From contig WRBW01000004.1 in the NCBI GenBank assembly GCA_009784345.1, forward strand, positions 1-51,372: DNA of 51,372 nt. The letters run 5' to 3'. The notes beneath the pieces are model-generated. The model saw nothing but the letters and a program-made list of their open reading frames with translations, had not been told where the DNA came from and made no database searches. The position numbers and the translations under genes were made by a program. The stretch is from Coriobacteriia bacterium. Its GTDB lineage: Bacteria > Actinomycetota > Coriobacteriia > WRKU01 > WQUG01. Positions 1-8,827 of this stretch are shown piece after piece (the stretch's first letter is position 1; the number at the start of each line of letters is the position of its first letter).

Positions 1-100
1 CGACTGTCAGGGCAATTTCGGTAATGCGTGCCTCCCCCGATTGTTCAAGGGCCTCAAAGGCAGCATCAAGCACCGACTGCATTATGCTCATCTCATGCAT
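1..100 (-). CDS. hypA: HypA/HybF hydrogenase nickel-incorporation protein, N-terminal fragment (continues beyond window start)
   Basis: Reverse-strand translation from ATG at 100: MHEMSIMQSVLDAAFEALEQSGEARITEIALTV, matching the HypA N-terminus (MHExSIxxSxLD...); not in the ORF track because it is truncated. Confidence 0.8.
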   Translation of the reverse strand, partial: MHEMSIMQSVLDAAFEALEQSGEARITEIALTV

Positions 101-101
101 C

Positions 102-1058
102 TTATGCCACGTCCTCTTCTGTGGTTTCTGCCGTTTCGGTACGCGGCTTGCGAGCCTCGCGCGCCTGAATGCGCTTTTTGGCAGCCTCTGCCTGCACCTT
201 CAGCTTTTCGCGCTTTGCCAGCTTGTCCTTGCTATCGGTGGGCGCATTGTCATACATCAGCATGTCATCATAGGCCTCGACATACTGCTCATCGATACGA
301 TGAGGCAACAGGAAACGCGCCGCCACAAGGCCACCTTCATACAGCACCAGCAAGGCAAGTGCCAAGGCAAGCATGGTCACCGGCCCGCGATCAGGCGTAA
401 TGACAGCGGCCAGCACAAACAGCACGACATAAGCCGTGCGCCAGGCTTCACGCAAGCTGGGGTACTTTATAACATTAAGCCCAATGAGAGCAAAGACAAT
501 CAGCGGCAGCTCGAAGCTAATACCAAAGGCAAGCAGCAGCAAGCTCACACCTGCCAGCCATTCCTGAGCACGCGGAACCTCGAAGGTATAGGCCGTGTGT
601 TGCGCCACCAGCCATTCAACCGCCGTCGGCAAGATGAAGAAGTAGGCAAACAAGACACCGGTCACAAAGAGGACAATCGCTGCCACGATGGAAGGGAAAA
701 TCCACTTACGCTCGCTTTTCTTAACCGCAGGCGCAAAAAAGGCAAAAATATGATAAATCAGCAGCGGACTGGTGACTATCAAGGCACCATAAACACCCAC
801 TGTAAAGCGGTAGGTCATGGCATCAAAAATACCCATGACGGCAAAACGTCCATCGGGCAGATGCGGAAAAACGTCGCGAAAAAAGACGTTCATGATTTGT
901 AGATGTATCGGCTCCCAGTAAAAAAGGAAGCTGAGCGCAAAGAGCACCAAAATGTAATTGGTCAGACGCTTGCGCAGCTCATTAAAATGAGCAAAAAAGG
1001 GTATCGATTTGGCATCCTTGAAAAAGGTTGCGCCGGCGACCTGCTTTTTTTCAGGCAT
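102..1058 (-). CDS. tatC: Sec-independent protein translocase TatC
   Basis: 318 aa; ...FAHFNELRKRLTNYI... with multiple TM segments; adjacent to tatA. Confidence 0.93.
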   Translation of the reverse strand: MPEKKQVAGATFFKDAKSIPFFAHFNELRKRLTNYILVLFALSFLFYWEPIHLQIMNVFFRDVFPHLPDGRFAVMGIFDAMTYRFTVGVYGALIVTSPLLIYHIFAFFAPAVKKSERKWIFPSIVAAIVLFVTGVLFAYFFILPTAVEWLVAQHTAYTFEVPRAQEWLAGVSLLLLAFGISFELPLIVFALIGLNVIKYPSLREAWRTAYVVLFVLAAVITPDRGPVTMLALALALLVLYEGGLVAARFLLPHRIDEQYVEAYDDMLMYDNAPTDSKDKLAKREKLKVQAEAAKKRIQAREARKPRTETAETTEEDVA

Positions 1059-1060
1059 AG

Positions 1061-1672
1061 CTAGGAACCTTGCCCTTCAGATTGCGGAGTCTGACCAGCG
1101 TCCCCTGCAGGTACCGCCGCAGCAGACTCGAGGCTTGCCCAGATGCTGCCGGCAGAGCTGCTTGAAACCGCTGCTGGCGTAGCTGCCACAGGCGGCTGCA
1201 CCACGGCAGCTGTAGGGGCAGCGACCGCGGCTGGAGTTTCTGCTGCAAGCGACGTGGCGGCTTCAGGTGATGGATGCGCGGGTTGCTCCGCATAAGAGCT
1301 GTCAATGACTGCCTCTGCGGGAGTCTGCTCACTGGCATCAACAAAGTCTGAGGTGGCCGTTAGATTGGCCGGTGCGACTTCGTGGATGGCAGGCGTCGGG
1401 ACAGTCTGCTTATAGAGGCTTTGACGCTCTGGACTGAGCAAGTCCTTCGTTCCCGTCGTGCCTTTTGCGCCCAGACCGAGGGGGTCTTTGAGCATTTCGA
1501 GCTCTTCGGGCGAGATGATTTGTGTGGTGACGACTTCCTGAACTTGGTCGCGGGCTTCGGCGTACATACCCATGGCTTTTTTGACCGTTTTCAGGATTTC
1601 TGGGATTTTGTCTGGTCCAAACAAAAGCAGGGCGACGATAACGATAACAACTAATTCTGGACCGCTAATCAT
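1061..1672 (-). CDS. TatA/TatB family twin-arginine translocase subunit
   Basis: MISGPELVVIVIVALLLFGPDKIPEILKTVKKAMG: single TM, FGP motif, amphipathic helix, long Ala/Pro tail. Confidence 0.88.
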   Translation of the reverse strand: MISGPELVVIVIVALLLFGPDKIPEILKTVKKAMGMYAEARDQVQEVVTTQIISPEELEMLKDPLGLGAKGTTGTKDLLSPERQSLYKQTVPTPAIHEVAPANLTATSDFVDASEQTPAEAVIDSSYAEQPAHPSPEAATSLAAETPAAVAAPTAAVVQPPVAATPAAVSSSSAGSIWASLESAAAVPAGDAGQTPQSEGQGS

Positions 1673-1720
1673 CTACCCTGCTCGATTCTACTATGGTTTT
1701 ACTTTGTGGTTCGTGCGTGC

Positions 1721-2044
1721 TTATTCAGACGGTGGTACGGCGTCTTCAATCACCGGATCATCCGGATTCTGGTTGGCTCCTGCAGAATCATCTACGTTTG
1801 ATTCTGCCTGATTTTCGGCGGTGATGCCCTGCTCATCCATTTGCTGCTGAAGCTGCTCGAGGATTTCTGGGGGCAGGTCATCTGCGGTGATGGTCACCGG
1901 CTGCTGTGCCGGCTGTGTCCAGCCGTGTATCGCGATGGCAAAGACACCAACGACACTGGCCAGAACCAGACCACCGACAAGGATCCATACCAGAACCTTG
2001 ACCCACATAGGGCTTCTACTTTTATCTATTGCTTTGATAGGCAT
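1721..2044 (-). CDS. small single-TM hypothetical protein
   Basis: 107 aa, TM near N-terminus (VLVWILVGGLVLASVVGVFAIAI), acidic tail; same strand upstream of tatA. Confidence 0.6.
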   Translation of the reverse strand: MPIKAIDKSRSPMWVKVLVWILVGGLVLASVVGVFAIAIHGWTQPAQQPVTITADDLPPEILEQLQQQMDEQGITAENQAESNVDDSAGANQNPDDPVIEDAVPPSE

Positions 2045-2078
2045 ATTAACTCTTTACTCTTCGGCGTGTCCGCAGATA

Positions 2079-2597
2079 CTAGTCAGCTGGTACGGCATCT
2101 TGAACAGCACCATCGTTGGTACCGTCAGCACCATCGCTAGGCATGACAACATTTCCGTCTGCGTCAAGTGGTGGGTGACCTGCAGGCATTTCGCCCATCA
2201 TTTCTTCGTCAGAAAGGACAGGAGCGTCACCCATGCCGCCGCCCATGCCACCCATGCCGCCGCCCATTCCGCCACTATTGTCCTGTGGAGGCATTTGCTG
2301 CGTAGGTGCGGTATTTACAGTTGGGAGCAAGAATTGGTTTGCTGCCAGAAGACCTGCGAGAAAACCAATCAGCAGGGCAATGATGGCAACCAGAACGACT
2401 ACCATAGGGGTAAACTCGAAGCCTGCCTGCTTTGCAGGAGCCTTGCGAACGGGGGCTGTGCCCTTCTTTACTGGTGCGCTGCCTTTTTTGGCAGGGGCAC
2501 CCTTTTTAGCTGGAGCGCCAGCTGGCTTCTTTTTGGGTTCAGGCTTCTTTGGTGCATCAGTAGGTTCGTCACCGTCGAAGAATAAATCATCAGACAT
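2079..2597 (-). CDS. Lys/Pro/Ala-rich single-TM protein with Met/Gly-rich and MPAGHPP motif
   Basis: Likely start MSDDLFFDG at 2597 (ORF extends to 2675); TM VVVLVAIIALLIGFLAGLLAA, then GGMGGGMGGMGGGMGD and MPAGHPPLD. Confidence 0.6.
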   Translation of the reverse strand: MSDDLFFDGDEPTDAPKKPEPKKKPAGAPAKKGAPAKKGSAPVKKGTAPVRKAPAKQAGFEFTPMVVVLVAIIALLIGFLAGLLAANQFLLPTVNTAPTQQMPPQDNSGGMGGGMGGMGGGMGDAPVLSDEEMMGEMPAGHPPLDADGNVVMPSDGADGTNDGAVQDAVPAD

Positions 2598-2796
2598 TTC
2601 AGGGTTCCTTTCATTACAAGGTATTAGTGTTAATGCTGTTGCTAATACTGTCCTATCTTTTTGGCGCAGGTACACACAGCAGGTGCTTGCGTGGGACGAC
2701 CGCGCTAAAAAGACTCAATTACAACTGCTCAAGTATAGCAAAACAAAAGGAGTTTTACCCCCTTTTTAGCCTTAGTTTTGCTTATGCAGCTCAGGT

Positions 2797-4698
2797 CTAA
2801 TAGGGCTTGTCGTCTTTGCTTCGCTCTTCTCTGTCGTGCTGCGAGGGCATTTCCTGAATCGAAGGTAGCCCCTGTTCTTCACGCCACTGCTCATGCACCT
2901 TCGAGGCCGCTGGGTTTTTGCTGGGCATAAGGATGTTGCGGGTGTTTTCGACAGCCCATAGCTTGATGCATTCCCAGAGGTTGGCAACGCGGAAGTTAAC
3001 CGGCCAGCGAAGCTCTGTCTTTTCGCAAATAGTCGACTCTGAGAGCTCTTCCATTTCGCGGCGCAAGTTGCCCAGTTTTTCTTCACGCTTTTCTGGTGTA
3101 TCGAGCGATATGTCGCGCATGACGGCGTCAACACGCGCCATCGAGACCTTTGCCTCTTCGATACGGTCATGCACGGCATCTGCGGTTGCGTTGTCTATAA
3201 GTCCTGACTTACGTTTCATTTCGTTTAGGCGCAAACCTGCTTCATAAGTAACATCAACCAGCTCATCTGGTGGCAGGTGGATGCTTTCATAGTTCATGAT
3301 GTATTTCCAGGAAGGCTGTACTAGCAGCTCACGGTGTTCTTCCACGGTGGTGGCACGCAGCTTATAGCCATGAGCCTCTGGATTGTCATAGGCGATTGAA
3401 CCAGGATCTAAGAAGGGCGTCATGGCAGCGATATTGCTGATGAGGCGCTTATCGTAGTCAAATTTTTCGTACAAGTCGCCAATGTAGTCGACATTGTCGA
3501 GGACCGACTGTGCGTTTTGCCCCGGTATTCCTATCAAGTAGTAGAGGTCAAAGCGGGTTGCTCCGTAGTCGAAGGCCTGCTTGATGCTCTTTTCGACATC
3601 AGCTGTTGTGTAGTGACCCTTGCCAAAGAGCTTGCGGACCTCATCGTCATGAGATTCTGCGCTGACCTCGATGGTCCAGTCCTTCAGATTGGCTGCCAAA
3701 AGTTCGTAAAGCTTTTCATCTGGCGGGGTAAAGACCTCAAAGCCTATAGAGGCGTGCAGATCAATTTTGCCCAGAGACTCGATGAAAATCCTGATGTAGT
3801 CGTCACCCGCCTGCATAAAGTCATTGAGGACAAAAATCGCACCAGGAATGTATTTTTGCGCGTGTGCGATGTCGCGAGCAATAAGCTCTGGATCCCTATA
3901 GGCAACACGGCGGCGATTGTAGTGCTTGCGATAAGATTCTTGCGAGCCCCCGCAGGTGACGCAGTTATGGGTACAGCCTCGACAGCAAATCGTGGCTGAC
4001 ATGGGATAACTAATCCATTGCTTGTAGGGAACCACTCCGAAAAGATCGCGGTCGCGAATTACGGTCTTCATATTGAAGGAGAAGTCCAAAGATGGCGCGT
4101 TGAAATCTGGTGGCACGAAACTGAGCTCATTGACTATCATGGTGCCTGTTGAGTCGCGCCAGGTCATGTTGGGGACCGACGCCAGCGATTCATTTGAGGG
4201 CTTGCCGTTCGAGTTGCGGATGATTTCCATCAGCTGGCGGACCGGCTCTTCTGTGGAATCGCCGCGGAAGACGAAGTCGATTTCTGGATAGTTCGTGATC
4301 AAGTCCTCGTGGAAGACACTTGAGGACAGACCGCCCAGCATGATGGGCGTGTTGGGGTGGTATTTTTTGAGCAAGCGTGCGATTTCGATAACACCGTGGC
4401 TGTGAGGCATCCAGTGCAGGTCGAGTCCAAAGGCCTTCGCGCTGAGGTTGCGAATGAACTTCTCGACGTCCATTTTTTCGTTGTGTAGCATCAGGTAGCC
4501 CAGATTAAAAAGGCGTACCGTGTGTCCGTTGCGCTCGAGGTATTCGCCGATGGTGGTAAGCCCTAAGGGGTAGATTTCAAAAATCGGTGTTGAAGGTACG
4601 AGGTCTGACACCGGTCCAAACATCTGCGGCTTTTTGCGAAAGTCATAGATAGCTGGTGCATGAATAAGTACGAGATCCGGTTTTGTGTATATGCTCAT
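2797..4698 (-). CDS. B12-binding-domain radical SAM protein
   Basis: 633 aa; CCRGCTHNCVTCGG (radical SAM CxxxCxxC-type motif: CTHNCVTC) preceded by a cobalamin-binding-like N-domain. Confidence 0.85.
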   Translation of the reverse strand: MSIYTKPDLVLIHAPAIYDFRKKPQMFGPVSDLVPSTPIFEIYPLGLTTIGEYLERNGHTVRLFNLGYLMLHNEKMDVEKFIRNLSAKAFGLDLHWMPHSHGVIEIARLLKKYHPNTPIMLGGLSSSVFHEDLITNYPEIDFVFRGDSTEEPVRQLMEIIRNSNGKPSNESLASVPNMTWRDSTGTMIVNELSFVPPDFNAPSLDFSFNMKTVIRDRDLFGVVPYKQWISYPMSATICCRGCTHNCVTCGGSQESYRKHYNRRRVAYRDPELIARDIAHAQKYIPGAIFVLNDFMQAGDDYIRIFIESLGKIDLHASIGFEVFTPPDEKLYELLAANLKDWTIEVSAESHDDEVRKLFGKGHYTTADVEKSIKQAFDYGATRFDLYYLIGIPGQNAQSVLDNVDYIGDLYEKFDYDKRLISNIAAMTPFLDPGSIAYDNPEAHGYKLRATTVEEHRELLVQPSWKYIMNYESIHLPPDELVDVTYEAGLRLNEMKRKSGLIDNATADAVHDRIEEAKVSMARVDAVMRDISLDTPEKREEKLGNLRREMEELSESTICEKTELRWPVNFRVANLWECIKLWAVENTRNILMPSKNPAASKVHEQWREEQGLPSIQEMPSQHDREERSKDDKPY

Positions 4699-4704
4699 AA
4701 ATAA

Positions 4705-4745
4705 AGGCGCCTACTCCTGCGGGTTTCCCCGATTCGTAGGCGCCT
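4705..4745. repeat. inverted repeat: 10-bp perfect stem AGGCGCCTAC/GTAGGCGCCT
   Basis: Arms 4705-4714 and 4736-4745; minus-strand RNA hairpin followed by TTTATTTATG start of the radical SAM gene. Confidence 0.8.
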
Positions 4746-4778
4746 ATCCCCCTTATAGTGGTTCTAGCGGTCTAATAC

Positions 4779-6089
4779 TTACTGGTTCAGACCTACGTGA
4801 CAGATAGCACAAGAGGTCGGTGAGTGACAGTCGAAGCAGACTGTTGCGCCGAGCTGCTGTGTTGCAGGAATGTGATCAATCCATTCCCAGCTGACATCAG
4901 TTCTGAACTCCCAATCGAGGTTCGGATAGCCGTGGTGACAGGCCGAACATGTGCTGGCGTCAGTGATTTCAGTTCTGTTGCCGGTGGCAGCAGGTGTGTT
5001 GTTGACTTCTGAAGTCACGTGACAGATGGCACATGAATCGGGGTAGTTAGTAGCATCATCAATATGGGGCTGCATGACGTAACCCTCTGGGTGAGGCATT
5101 CTAATACCGCCGTGACAATCATCACAGAATCTTAAGGTGTGACAAGTATAGCAATAATTAATCGCTCTTACACTAGGTACACCGCGCAGAGCCAGTGACT
5201 CGAGGTCGCTGTTCTTATTAACTTGCTCGTTGTAGGTGTCAACATCGCTTGCGATGAAGTCAAGTACGTTTTGCTCGATCTCCATGGCCCAGGGACCGTG
5301 AATGTCTTCGACAAATCGCGGTACACGATGGTTGTCAGGAATGAGCTCAAAGTAGTCGGTGTGACAGATTGAACATTCACCTGTGGCGCCAGGGAACTGG
5401 CCGATTGGATAGGGCGTGCTTACGATTTGGCCGTCATCTTCACCAAAGCGGTGACAGCGATAACAGGCGGTCATCAGCATGAAGTCGTCATGAAGTGGCT
5501 GGTTGTTGTTGGTAGCCTCGTGGAATGGTTGCCATTCCCCACCCTCGTAGTGACCGACACGATTGTGACAGGCAGTACAAGAAATGTTGAGGTCGGTGTG
5601 CGCCCAGTGATCCATGATGATTCCATCGCTGGTGTTGGGCTCGCCACGCATACCGGCACCGCCACGGTTTTCAAGACGGTGACACTGCGTACAGTATTTA
5701 CTGGGCTGTTTGCCAGGATTCATCGCAAGGGTAGAGTGCGGATTAAGCGGCATCTCTACGGTTCGGGCGATTGAAGGCGGCATCTTGAGAAGAGCTTCGA
5801 TCTTGAACAGCAGGAATGAGATTGGGTCTCCACCTGGCTGCTTATGACAGGCGATACAGGCTACCCCTGTATGCGTCGAGTTGTCATAAGACGACACGGC
5901 GTCGGCCTGCGGATAGTGACACACCGCTGCGCAGAACCAATAGGTTGTCGTTACCGCAACACCCACGGCAATGACAAGCATCAGCGCTGTCAGGATGGTC
6001 CCCAGCCAGATAATGGCCCTTACTCTGGTGCGCGAGTTCTTAAACGCATCAATAATTGCATGAATCAGCTTCATCGGCATCTTCCCCAA
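4779..6089 (-). CDS. membrane-anchored multiheme c-type cytochrome (NapC/NrfH-like N-terminus)
   Basis: 436 aa; N-terminal TM, 11 CxxCH motifs plus one CxxxCH (CAAVCH). Confidence 0.9.
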   Translation of the reverse strand: MGKMPMKLIHAIIDAFKNSRTRVRAIIWLGTILTALMLVIAVGVAVTTTYWFCAAVCHYPQADAVSSYDNSTHTGVACIACHKQPGGDPISFLLFKIEALLKMPPSIARTVEMPLNPHSTLAMNPGKQPSKYCTQCHRLENRGGAGMRGEPNTSDGIIMDHWAHTDLNISCTACHNRVGHYEGGEWQPFHEATNNNQPLHDDFMLMTACYRCHRFGEDDGQIVSTPYPIGQFPGATGECSICHTDYFELIPDNHRVPRFVEDIHGPWAMEIEQNVLDFIASDVDTYNEQVNKNSDLESLALRGVPSVRAINYCYTCHTLRFCDDCHGGIRMPHPEGYVMQPHIDDATNYPDSCAICHVTSEVNNTPAATGNRTEITDASTCSACHHGYPNLDWEFRTDVSWEWIDHIPATQQLGATVCFDCHSPTSCAICHVGLNQ

Positions 6090-6331
6090 ATCGTACTTTC
6101 CCCATTACGACATAACATATTACGATTAAGTCTACCTGACATATGTGCAGCTAACAACCATTAGTTCGGATGTTTTTTTAGCTGTGAAGTAACAGCTGTT
6201 TCATTTATACAGCAAAATCGGTTTATTCAATTTAAACCTGTAATTCGCACAAATTTTCTCCACAATTGGGGGCTTTTTTACGCTTCTAATCTCTTTTTTG
6301 TATCGTCAGATTATGGTGAAATTGAGACCAT

Positions 6332-7246
6332 TTAGGCACGCGGATGTGCGGCGATGTACTCTTCGCGCAGATGCTCGCGAGACAGATGTGTGTAGACCTG
6401 AGTCGTCGACAAATCGCTGTGCCCTAGCATCTCTTGGAGGGCGCGCAGGTCTGCCCCACCGTCTAACATATGCGTCGCAAAAGTGTGCCGTAGGGTGTGC
6501 GGATGCAGACCCTTGATGCCCGCACGCTCGCCAGCATCGCGAACTAGATGGTAGACCGCCTGACGATACAGCGGCTTGCCCTTTGTTGTCAGAAAAACAC
6601 GGTCACTTGCTACCGGCAGACCACGTTTTGGCTTAAGCTGCGCCCTGCTCTCTTTCACATAGAGCTCCAGCCACTGTGCGGCAACAGCCCCCAGCGGTAT
6701 GATGCGCTCTTTCGAGCCCTTACCTATGGTACGCACCACCCGGTCTTGCAGGTTCAGCTGACTAGTTTGCAGGCTGCACAGCTCGCTAACACGCAGGCCA
6801 GATGAATACAGTAGCTCGACTATCGCACGGTCGCGCAGACCTAGGGCGTAACTATCAGCAAAGTCAGGATTCAGAACGTGGAGGAGTGCGTCCATTTGCG
6901 ACGGACTGAGGTAGTCGGGCAGGTGCTGATCCTTCTTGCGACGATCGACTAGTGCAGGCAGAGCTGTGACTTCGATGCCTTCACGTGCAAGGTATTTGTA
7001 GAAGCTATTGATGGCAGAAAGCCTGCGTTCGATGGAGTTTGGTGAAAGCGGTTCTGCAGCGCTACGCAAATCCGTGATGTAGCCAATCAGGTCTTCGCGC
7101 GTGACAGCTTCGAGCTGTGCTATCCCGCAGGACTGAGTCCAGGTCAGAAAATGCCCAATGTCACGCTGATAGGCTTCGAGCGTATGGGGTGAAACCCCTT
7201 GTTCGATATTGAGATAAGCTAAAAAGTCCTGTAGATACGCATCCAT
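6332..7246 (-). CDS. xerD: tyrosine recombinase XerC/XerD type
   Basis: 304 aa; LYSSGLRVSELCSL, HPHTLRHTFATHMLDGGADLRALQEMLGHSDLSTTQVYTH catalytic motifs. Confidence 0.88.
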   Translation of the reverse strand: MDAYLQDFLAYLNIEQGVSPHTLEAYQRDIGHFLTWTQSCGIAQLEAVTREDLIGYITDLRSAAEPLSPNSIERRLSAINSFYKYLAREGIEVTALPALVDRRKKDQHLPDYLSPSQMDALLHVLNPDFADSYALGLRDRAIVELLYSSGLRVSELCSLQTSQLNLQDRVVRTIGKGSKERIIPLGAVAAQWLELYVKESRAQLKPKRGLPVASDRVFLTTKGKPLYRQAVYHLVRDAGERAGIKGLHPHTLRHTFATHMLDGGADLRALQEMLGHSDLSTTQVYTHLSREHLREEYIAAHPRA

Positions 7247-7387
7247 GCAGCCATTATAAATGAAGCCCTATGGCACCTTATATTTCACGATCCCAAGTTA
7301 AGTTCAAGGGCGCGGGCGAGCGGGGACGCTCGGGAAGTTAAATTCGTCATGAGTGACACAGGTGCTGACGCGGCACTCAGAGGTGAC

Positions 7388-7420
7388 GATTAGATTGCGG
7401 GTCAAGCCCGCAATGACAGT
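7388..7420. repeat. H-type hairpin: gattagattgcgggtcaagcccgcaatgac
   Basis: Similar to copies at about 34713, 41362 and 42606. Confidence 0.7.
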
Positions 7421-7440
7421 AGTGTCGCGCTCGCAAGGGG

Positions 7441-7504
7441 TTGAACTTTGGGCGCTGTGCGCCCGTTTCTGGTCCTGGGGCGAAGCCCCAGGTGCAAGGG
7501 GTTT
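7441..7504. repeat. double-hairpin repeat C, copy 1
   Basis: ttgaactttGGGCGCtgtGCGCCCgtttctggtCCTGGGGCgaaGCCCCAGGtgcaaggggttt. Confidence 0.75.
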
Positions 7505-7555
7505 AAGGGCGACAATTTAGAAGGGCGTCCTGGTGTGGACGCCCTCCGCAAGATT

Positions 7556-8668
7556 TTAAAGTACTTCTGATAAGGGGGTGTAGTCGAGGCCGTGTTCTGT
7601 GGCCACGGATTCGTAGACAACCTTGCCTTCGATGACGTTTGCACCCAGTGCCAGGGCCGCATCGTCTTTCAGGGCCTGCTTCCAACCCTTGTTGGCGATG
7701 GCCAGGCCATAGCGCAGCGTCGCATTGTTCAGCGCGCGGGTCGAGGTATTGGGAACCGCGCCCGGCATGTTGGCAACACCGTAGTGCAGGATGCCGTCGA
7801 CAAAGAAGGTAGGCTCAGAGTGCGTCGTGGGCTTAGAGGTTTCGATACAACCGCCCTGGTCGATGGCAACGTCCACAATCACTGAAGATGGCTTCATCAG
7901 CGACAGCATGTCACGGGTGACAAGCCACGGCGCACGCGCACCAGGAATGTAGATAGCACCAATGACGAGGTCAGCCTGAGGAAGGACTTCCAGCAGGTTA
8001 CCGCGTGAAGAATAGAGCGTCGTGATTTTGTTCTCCCAGACATTGTCCAGGTAGCGCAGACGGTTCAGGTTAATGTCCATGATGGTGACGTGTGCACCCA
8101 TGCCCTTTGCGATGTAGGCCGCACTGGTACCCACGACGCCGCCGCCCAGCACGATGACGTTGGCAGGTGCAACACCGGGAACGCCACCCAGCAGCACGCC
8201 ACGCCCGCCTTGAGGCTTCTCAAGAAAATGTGCGCCGACCTGTGTCGCCATACGACCGGCGACCTCTGACATGGGGGCAAGCAGCGGCAGGCTACCGTCT
8301 GGTAGCTCGACCGTTTCATAGGCAATACAAACCGCGCCCGACTTGATAAGCCCCTTAGTCTGAGGCAGATCGGGGGCAAGGTGCAGGTAAGTGTAGAGGA
8401 TCTGGCCTTCGCGCAGCATGTCGATTTCGACAGCCTGAGGCTCTTTGACCTTGATAATCATTTCAGCGCGCGCAAAGACTTCAGCCGCCGTGTCGACAAT
8501 TTCACAGCCCGCAGCGACGTACTGCTCATCTGGAAAAGATGAGCCCAGCCCGGCACCCTTTTCAATCAGGACCGTGTGTCCATGTCCAACGTAGTCTGCC
8601 GCAGCACCAGGAGTGAGCCCAATACGGTACTCATTGTTCTTGATTTCGGCTGGTACACCAATAATCAT
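7556..8668 (-). CDS. ald: alanine dehydrogenase
   Basis: MIIGVPAEIKNNEYRIGLTPGAAADYVGHGHTVLIEKGAG ... GGGVVGTSAAYIAKGMGAHVTIMD. Confidence 0.95.
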   Translation of the reverse strand: MIIGVPAEIKNNEYRIGLTPGAAADYVGHGHTVLIEKGAGLGSSFPDEQYVAAGCEIVDTAAEVFARAEMIIKVKEPQAVEIDMLREGQILYTYLHLAPDLPQTKGLIKSGAVCIAYETVELPDGSLPLLAPMSEVAGRMATQVGAHFLEKPQGGRGVLLGGVPGVAPANVIVLGGGVVGTSAAYIAKGMGAHVTIMDINLNRLRYLDNVWENKITTLYSSRGNLLEVLPQADLVIGAIYIPGARAPWLVTRDMLSLMKPSSVIVDVAIDQGGCIETSKPTTHSEPTFFVDGILHYGVANMPGAVPNTSTRALNNATLRYGLAIANKGWKQALKDDAALALGANVIEGKVVYESVATEHGLDYTPLSEVL

Positions 8669-8827
8669 GCAATCTCTCTTTCACTAGTCTTGCCCGCACG
8701 CGCGCGCAAGAAGCACCAAAACACGCACCACGAGTGTACATGACTCGCGCTGCGACTCTCCAAATCCACACACTCTACTTCGTTCAAAGGCTTGCAGGCG
8801 AGCTTCGTGCCTGCACAAAGCCCCTGC

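Noticed and set aside
24-902. 292-aa plus-strand ORF at window start
   Set aside because: Antisense to tatC; no recognisable domain.
6160-6210. Hairpin AGCTGT-gaagta-ACAGCT as xerD terminator
   Set aside because: On the minus strand it is followed by A residues, not U; too weak to call.
6332-7246. XerD as an integrase marking a phage or integrative element
   Set aside because: Sequence and core-gene context fit housekeeping XerC/D; no att-like repeats, tRNA or phage genes adjacent.
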